This document shows positions 40,511-45,118 of a stretch of 45,118 nucleotides of DNA, one piece after another; the first letter of the stretch is position 1, and every line of letters starts with the position of its first letter. The translations under genes and the position numbers were made by a program. The DNA comes from M3007 sp035299505. GTDB lineage: Bacteria; Bacteroidota; Bacteroidia; Chitinophagales; Saprospiraceae. Below the pieces are notes generated by a model that was given only the letters and a program-made list of their open reading frames with translations, had not been told where the DNA came from and searched no databases. Where the stretch lies: contig DATGWL010000091.1 of the NCBI GenBank assembly GCA_035299505.1, forward strand, positions 1 through 45,118. The letters run 5' to 3'.

Positions 40511-42933
40511 AGGATTTCAATGATGCCGGTTTTTCCGTTCATCCGGATCCGGTCGCCGGTTTTCAATAATTTGGTAATGCCTTTGATGCCCACAATACAG
40601 GGTATGCCCATTTCCCGACTCACGATGGCGGCATGGCTCAGGGTGCTGCCCCGTTCCACCAAAATGGCTGAGGCAGATTGGAAAATGGTGATCCAGCCCG
40701 GATCGGTGGATGTGGTGACGAGGATATCGCCGTCCAGACTTTTTACCTCATCGGGAGTACGCAGGATACGAACATGCCCGGTGACTTCGCCGGCACAGCA
40801 GGGAATGCCATGCATTTGCGCTTCGGTAACGGGCAAGGGCACATCCAGGTCCAGCTCTTCGCCGTATTCGTGAATGCGCCCCGGCAAATCGGTTATTTCG
40901 GCGTAAGCGGCAAACTCGGTTTTTCGCGCACTCACGCGGGTGCGGAGTTCGGCGGCACTGATTTCCTGTTGGAAAAAAGCGGCCAGTTCGGTTTCTTTCA
41001 GGTAAAAAATATCCCTGAAATGCTCTAAAACGCCTTCTTTTTCCCATTTCTGACCGATGGTCCAGAAGAAACGGCGCACGGTACCGAAGCCAAAAGTGCG
41101 GTCGAAACGCAGGTTTTCGCGGTCGGCAACGGTTTCGGCGGCTTTATGGGCCACGTAGCGGAAAATGCGGCGCTTGAGCCAGGGCAGGCCTGTATCGTAA
41201 TCTTCCGGCAGGGCTGTTTTGACTGCGGTATGTTCGGTGGAAGCCTTGTAGGATTGCAGGATGCGGATGAGCGATTCCGGGTTTTGGCTGAAGGTGTCGT
41301 TTTCGAGTTTCAGTTCGCCGATACTGCGGTCGCCATATTGTTCAATATAGGACAGGATCAGCGCGCCGGTTTGACCGAAATCCTGTTGTACGCAACGTTC
41401 CCACACATTGGAGGCAGGCTCCTGTTGGATGATTTCGAGGCGTTGTTCCTGTTCGGCGGTGGAAACGATCCGGTTGAGCAATCGGGCCGGTTCCACGGAT
41501 TTGAGCGGGAATTTACCCACCACCAGTTCGGTGTGCAGGTGAGGTTGTCCGAGCCATTTGGTGCACAGTTTTTCCAGTGTGCCGAAATAGATCATGGCCA
41601 GCAGGTCGTTGGCCAGGGGCGGGGTCCATTCGTTGACCAGGATATTTTTGAACGACAGGTAATCCTGCCAGACTTCTGCGGCGGGAACGGCGGCGTAATT
41701 TTTGTTTTTATAGGATTGAATCACGGTGGCCACTTTTTCCCGAAACTGTTGTTTTTGTTTGGGGAGCCGGGCATTGGTTTGCAACATCCGAAAAGCGGTT
41801 CGGATCAGGTTCCAATACGAGGCCCATTTTCCCGGCTGCGCTTTCAGGCTGAAGGATACGCCGAGCGGTTCGGTCACGCCCATCATTTTTTCCATATAGG
41901 CCGCATTAATCTGGTAGGCTGGCAGCATAGCCAGGGCCTTGTACCAATGGATCAGGTGGTAATACACGCGGCCTTTGATATGGCCCAGCATTTCGTCGAA
42001 CACTTCCCGGTTGGCTTCTACCTGCGCGCGCGGCACGCCCAGCATGAGGGCGAAGTTGTAATACACCGAGCAGTAAATCTTCAGAATAAAGGAGAAGGTA
42101 AGCGGCAACGTGATGCCCGGGTAGGATTCCACGATGTTGCTGTTGTCCCAGATTACATGCCGAACATCGGTGCGGATGGTGGTGATGGGTCTGCTTTGGA
42201 GCAGGTAAAAGGTGTTGTTCAGGTAGCAAAATTCGATATCCTGCGGGGAGCCAAGTTGCTTTTCGAGGCTGGTCAGTACGGCGGAAATTTCTTCCAGCTG
42301 GGCGTCGGAGAGCGCCGGCTCCTGTTGTTTTTCAGCGGGCAGGTCTTCGTATTGCAGGGCGCCGTTCCGGTATACGAGTTGCTGGGTTTTTTCGGCTAAT
42401 TGTTTGTCCCAGGCGCCTGAGCTGGTTTTCAGGCAGGTATCGGCTACCAGATGGCCCGAAACCAGGCCTTCGCCCAGGCCAAACACAGCGGTTACAATCT
42501 GTTCGTTTTTGTAGGGTTTTAGCGGGTTTTTGGAAAAAGCCACCCCGCTGGCCGTAGCCCCAATCATTTCCTGCACCACGATGGCCAGTTGTAACTGTCC
42601 GGGATAGAGATCGTTTTGCTGGAGGTAAGCATTGACCCGTGCGCTGTTTTTGGCGGCTGCTACTTCATGGATGCTATCCAAAAGTTGTTCGCGGGTGACG
42701 AACAGTTTGGTTTCAAACTGGCCGGCGAAACTGTGCTGCTGTCCGTCTTCCAGATTGGCCGAGGAGCGCACGGCAAAGTATTGGGCGCCGGACAGTGATT
42801 CCAGTTGAATCGCCAGAGATTCCGGAGTAAGGGTTTGCTGATCGGCTTCAGTGAGCACGAAAAAGCGGGGCACGCGGTAGCCGAGTGAGGTGAGTTGCTG
42901 CAGGGCGGAAGCCTTTCCTCCTATGGGTTGCAT
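40507..42933 (-). CDS. PEP-synthase-related dikinase, rifampicin-phosphotransferase-like architecture
   Basis: An 808-residue protein. An N-terminal ATP-grasp (PPDK_N) domain has GGKASALQQL (5-14), FAVRSSANLEDG (53-64) and LLQSRPITT (about 250). A middle region of about 430 residues has no PEP-synthase match, and a C-terminal swivelling phosphohistidine domain carries RGSTLSHAAIVSREMG with His767. There is no PEP-binding TIM barrel. This ATP-grasp/variable/His order and length is that of rifampicin phosphotransferases, which split ATP to AMP and Pi while moving the beta-phosphate through the histidine to a small molecule. In this operon a lipid, prenol or polar head-group precursor is a more likely substrate than rifampicin. 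It overlaps the DUF3419 gene by 4 bases. Confidence 0.83.
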   Translation of the reverse strand: MQPIGGKASALQQLTSLGYRVPRFFVLTEADQQTLTPESLAIQLESLSGAQYFAVRSSANLEDGQQHSFAGQFETKLFVTREQLLDSIHEVAAAKNSARVNAYLQQNDLYPGQLQLAIVVQEMIGATASGVAFSKNPLKPYKNEQIVTAVFGLGEGLVSGHLVADTCLKTSSGAWDKQLAEKTQQLVYRNGALQYEDLPAEKQQEPALSDAQLEEISAVLTSLEKQLGSPQDIEFCYLNNTFYLLQSRPITTIRTDVRHVIWDNSNIVESYPGITLPLTFSFILKIYCSVYYNFALMLGVPRAQVEANREVFDEMLGHIKGRVYYHLIHWYKALAMLPAYQINAAYMEKMMGVTEPLGVSFSLKAQPGKWASYWNLIRTAFRMLQTNARLPKQKQQFREKVATVIQSYKNKNYAAVPAAEVWQDYLSFKNILVNEWTPPLANDLLAMIYFGTLEKLCTKWLGQPHLHTELVVGKFPLKSVEPARLLNRIVSTAEQEQRLEIIQQEPASNVWERCVQQDFGQTGALILSYIEQYGDRSIGELKLENDTFSQNPESLIRILQSYKASTEHTAVKTALPEDYDTGLPWLKRRIFRYVAHKAAETVADRENLRFDRTFGFGTVRRFFWTIGQKWEKEGVLEHFRDIFYLKETELAAFFQQEISAAELRTRVSARKTEFAAYAEITDLPGRIHEYGEELDLDVPLPVTEAQMHGIPCCAGEVTGHVRILRTPDEVKSLDGDILVTTSTDPGWITIFQSASAILVERGSTLSHAAIVSREMGIPCIVGIKGITKLLKTGDRIRMNGKTGIIEIL

Positions 42934-42937
42934 ATGT

Positions 42938-43837
42938 TTATTGCAGGATAAACGGCAAGGCGCCGATGTTCAGGTACATGCCCAGGGTCCATACGCCCGA
43001 CACGATTTCGATGGCTTTGCTGCGTTTTTTGCCGGGTTTTTGCAAAAAAGCCAGGGCTACCAGGAGCGCCACGCCGTACAGACTCAGGAAACAGATATAT
43101 ACCCAGGAAGGGCTGTTGATTTGCCTGGCGGCCACGAAAGCGGAAATCAGCGTGACGGTTAGTACTGCCAGCCAGAGGAATACGCCGCCTTTGAGTCCGT
43201 AGAGTTTGGTGTAAGAAACCACGCCTTCTTCTTCCATTTCCGGGCTTTTGATTTTGCGTCCGAATTCCAGCACCATGCCGTTAAAAAAGGATACCAGAAA
43301 GAACCACACCAGTGCCCGGGGCGGGTAACCCCCATCGGCGGCCCAGTAGGCGGCGCTGGCCACGAGATCTACCAGCGGAATGATGGCCATATGGGATAAA
43401 ACGTAGGCAATCTGGTGTTTTTTCAGCCATTCGGCTACAAAAAACTCGTGGTACATCAGGGTCATGTAGCCGATGCTGACGAGGTATGTGATCAGAAACT
43501 GCGGGAAACACAGCAGGAGGATGGCCTGGAACAGCAAGACGCCCCAGGCGATGCGTTTTAGTTCTGTAAGCGTGATGAGTCCGCGTGGCACCGGCAGGTA
43601 TTTCCGGTACAGCATATCATCTTCATGGTCTTTGAATTCATCGGAAATGCGCAGGAGAAAAAAGGTGGTTGCGGTGAGCAGGAACGCGGCCAGGTAATAT
43701 GGAACCGACACGAACCGGGTAACGCCATCGGCCATCAGGGCATAGCAGATAGCTGAAAAGGAGAATATCCCGATGATGGGGATATGCGATTGCAGCGGGA
43801 AGCGTTCGTTGAGGTAGGTTAGGTATTTGTTGGGCAT
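42938..43837 (-). CDS. UbiA-family prenyltransferase-like membrane protein
   Basis: A 299-residue protein with eight to nine membrane helices. The first Asp-rich motif is recognisable as RISDEFKDHEDD (64-74, with Asp66, Asp70, Asp74). The second, normally DxxxD with a basic residue, reads EFGRKIKSPEMEEEG (191-205), with Glu in place of Asp. UbiA enzymes transfer prenyl groups from prenyl diphosphates to aromatic or glycerol-type acceptors in the membrane. It is the first gene of a tight minus-strand operon (4 bases before the dikinase gene), and the next gene upstream beyond a repeat block and a four-helix-bundle gene is HMG-CoA reductase, also on the minus strand. The acceptor is unknown. 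Confidence 0.85.
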   Translation of the reverse strand: MPNKYLTYLNERFPLQSHIPIIGIFSFSAICYALMADGVTRFVSVPYYLAAFLLTATTFFLLRISDEFKDHEDDMLYRKYLPVPRGLITLTELKRIAWGVLLFQAILLLCFPQFLITYLVSIGYMTLMYHEFFVAEWLKKHQIAYVLSHMAIIPLVDLVASAAYWAADGGYPPRALVWFFLVSFFNGMVLEFGRKIKSPEMEEEGVVSYTKLYGLKGGVFLWLAVLTVTLISAFVAARQINSPSWVYICFLSLYGVALLVALAFLQKPGKKRSKAIEIVSGVWTLGMYLNIGALPFILQ

Positions 43838-44052
43838 TTAGGAGGTTATTTATGGGTCATTTAAGGGTCATTTGGGAGGTCATTTATGGGTCATTTGGGG
43901 GTCATTTAGGGTCATTTAGGGGGTCATTTAGGGTCATTTAGGGGGCATTTGGGGGGCATTTAAGGGTCATTTGGGAGGTAATTTAAGGGTCATTTGGGAG
44001 GTCATTTTGGGGTCATTTGGGAGGTCATTTAGGAGGTCATTTAGGAGGTCAT
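43838..44052. repeat. GGTCATTT tandem repeat block
   Basis: About fifteen copies of GGTCATTTGGGAG/GGTCATTTAAGG units in one orientation, from just before the UbiA operon to the stop codon of the four-helix-bundle gene. Reverse-complement units lie on the other side of that gene (44510-44650), so the two blocks together form arms of about 150-200 bases around it. Confidence 0.85.
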
Positions 44053-44497
44053 TTATGGGTCAAAGGGGGGTGGTTCGTTGGTTGAATTGGGGGAATAAAA
44101 ATCATCTGGTTCATGCAGGGTGTTTTTTTCGGAACTGGATTGACCGATTGATTTTAAGTATTTGTTGAGCAGCCAGTGTTCTTTTATGAGTAACTGTTTG
44201 ATTGACTCAAATTCGGTTGTCTTAATCAAGTTTCTGTTATTCGCTTTATAGAGCCATGATTTGGTTTCCAGCAAAGAGCCTCGGGCGTAAAAGCAAAAAT
44301 TTTTATTTTCCTTAAAATGAAATCTCCCATGGCCTTCCGCAATGTTGGCGGCAATGGAATCAGCCGCGTCACAAAATTGCACCCCAATGGTTTTTTTTAG
44401 GAAATACCTCCCATGAATCCACCACAGCCCACACTTCCTCTCCTATTTGCATAGCCACTTTGTACACTTCCAAATCATCCAAAGGTATATACGCCAT
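44053..44497 (-). pseudogene. Four-helix-bundle (23S rRNA intervening-sequence-type) protein gene with a frameshift
   Basis: The start at 44497 gives MAYIPLDDLEVYKVAMQIGE, the usual opening of IVP-type four-helix-bundle proteins. The frame stops after 42 codons. A second frame carries the rest: DAADSIAANIAEGHGRFHFK and YARGSLLETKSWLYKA. They join exactly if one base is removed from a run of eight A (minus strand; plus-strand T run at 44391-44398), giving FPKKTIGVQFCDAADS across the joint and about 146 residues. It may be a recent pseudogene, a homopolymer sequencing error, or a slippage site. The family is common in Bacteroidota both inside 23S rRNA genes and free-standing; function unclear. 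The C-terminal tail and stop are encoded by the flanking repeat. Confidence 0.82.
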
Positions 44498-44509
44498 GTT
44501 ATGTTGCTT

Positions 44510-44655
44510 TTGTTTAAATGACCATAAAAATGTCCCAAATGACCCAAAAATGACCTCTAAATGACCCAAAAATGACCCAAAAATGACCACCAAATGACCA
44601 TAAAAATGACCCCCAAATGACCACCAAATGACCTCTAAATGACCACCAGCCTCAC
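44510..44655. repeat. AAATGACC tandem repeat block (reverse of 43838-44052)
   Basis: About ten CAAATGACC/AAAAATGACC units between the four-helix-bundle gene and the HMG-CoA reductase gene. In orientation they are the reverse complement of the block at 43838-44052. Confidence 0.85.
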
Positions 44656-44660
44656 CCCCC

Positions 44661-45118
44661 TTACCTCCCCAACTGCTGGTGTGCTTTGGTGAAATGTCCT
44701 TCAGAAAGGGCTGCCGCGATGGAGATTTCTCCGCAGAGCAGGAGGGCGCCACAGATTTCGGCGAATTGGCGGGCTTTGCCGGCGCCGGCGCAGTCCATGA
44801 GTTGCAGGCATTCCTGTTGGGTGGTGAACTTGGTGCCTCCGCCTACGGTGCCTACGATGAGGTTGGGCAGGGTAACGGATACATAGAGTTCGTCGTTGTT
44901 CACACATTCCATGCGGGTAACGCCCACGGCAGCCTCGGAAACGCAGGCTACGTCCTGGCCGGTGGCCATGAACAGGGCGGTGAGTCCGTTGGCAAAGTGT
45001 CCCTGAGCGCCGATGGATCCGCTTTGGATAACCGACACGGTGCTGGCGCGCCAGTATTCTTCCATGGTGCGGGCAGAGGTTTTGAGCACATTAGCCAGGA
45101 TATCGGCGGGTAGGATGC
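44661..45118 (-). CDS. Hydroxymethylglutaryl-CoA reductase, C-terminal part (cut by the window edge)
   Basis: Only the last ~151 residues are inside the window; the frame is open to the right edge (reading ILPADILANVLKTSARTM at the cut). Family motifs: SGSIGAQGHFANGLTALFMA, GQDVACVSEAA, PNLIVGTVGGGTKF and the catalytic-histidine loop GHFTKAHQQLGR at the C-terminus. The enzyme reduces HMG-CoA to mevalonate with NAD(P)H, committing carbon to isoprenoids through the mevalonate pathway. The GTVGGGT and C-terminal His loop fit class I more than class II. It is on the same strand as, and about 800 bases upstream of, the UbiA operon. Confidence 0.92.
   Translation of the reverse strand, partial: ILPADILANVLKTSARTMEEYWRASTVSVIQSGSIGAQGHFANGLTALFMATGQDVACVSEAAVGVTRMECVNNDELYVSVTLPNLIVGTVGGGTKFTTQQECLQLMDCAGAGKARQFAEICGALLLCGEISIAAALSEGHFTKAHQQLGR

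Noticed and set aside
41146..42399. 417-codon plus-strand open frame
   Set aside because: Antisense to the dikinase gene, which has clear ATP-grasp and phosphohistidine motifs; the reverse frame has no domain-like features.
40507..42933. Phosphoenolpyruvate synthase (ppsA)
   Set aside because: The C-terminal PEP-binding TIM barrel is missing and the phosphohistidine domain is at the very C-terminus.
43838..44655. Insertion sequence
   Set aside because: No transposase; the inverted arms are tandem repeats rather than terminal inverted repeats with target duplications.

Overview
The window looks like chromosomal DNA of a Bacteroidota bacterium, perhaps a Saprospiria/Chitinophagia-type lineage (the rank below phylum is a guess). 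Reasons: a PorT-like protein of the type IX secretion system directly after a menaquinone methyltransferase, WG-repeat and DUF4349 proteins, TAnnTTTG-type -7 promoter boxes, almost no Shine-Dalgarno sequences, and a mevalonate-pathway HMG-CoA reductase. No rRNA, tRNA, CRISPR array or intact insertion sequence was recognised.

Layout. 1-24 kb is mostly housekeeping: a SPOR-domain protein, a 2Fe-2S flavin reductase, a WG-repeat protein divergent from ribB-menG-porT, a GH57/DUF3536 glycosidase with a Crp/Fnr regulator and a CBS protein, a class-III aminotransferase, a run of exported or unknown proteins with a TlpA-like lipoprotein and a methyltransferase, a large zinc metalloprotease, a DUF3050 protein, smpB, a subtilase with SH3 repeats, and trxB. 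The RibBA protein has a GTP cyclohydrolase II half without its zinc ligands.

24.3-31.1 kb is an A/T-richer accessory island. Five tightly packed, mostly overlapping genes encode a GASH-type all-helical protein, two different P-loop GTPases (DO-GTPase2-like and DO-GTPase1-like), a GAP1-like large protein, and a nucleoside phosphorylase/nucleosidase-fold protein. The last two end in the same ~80-residue domain, which I read as Effector-Associated Domain 1 (EAD1). This matches the class of NTP-dependent biological conflict systems predicted by comparative genomics: the GTPase module would sense or gate, and the nucleosidase would be the effector recruited through EAD1-EAD1 contact. A decayed small ORF precedes it and a frameshifted lipoprotein gene between short direct repeats follows it.

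31.9-45.1 kb holds an outer-membrane barrel, a DUF4349 lipoprotein, a GH3-family adenylating enzyme, and then a minus-strand operon that looks like an uncharacterised lipid pathway: UbiA prenyltransferase, a rifampicin-phosphotransferase-like dikinase, a BtaA-like DUF3419 aminocarboxypropyl transferase, a phytol/dolichol-kinase-like membrane protein, an SRPBCC protein, a GNAT-like protein and, beyond a repeat block, an AMP-forming acyl ligase. A frameshifted 23S-IVP-type four-helix-bundle gene and the 3' part of HMG-CoA reductase close the window.

Almost every gap between transcription units is filled by a striking repeat structure: short tandem repeats on one side, their reverse complement on the other, and often a smaller palindromic REP-like core in the middle. 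At least five unrelated repeat families make this same architecture, and several supply the stop codon or last codons of the adjacent genes.
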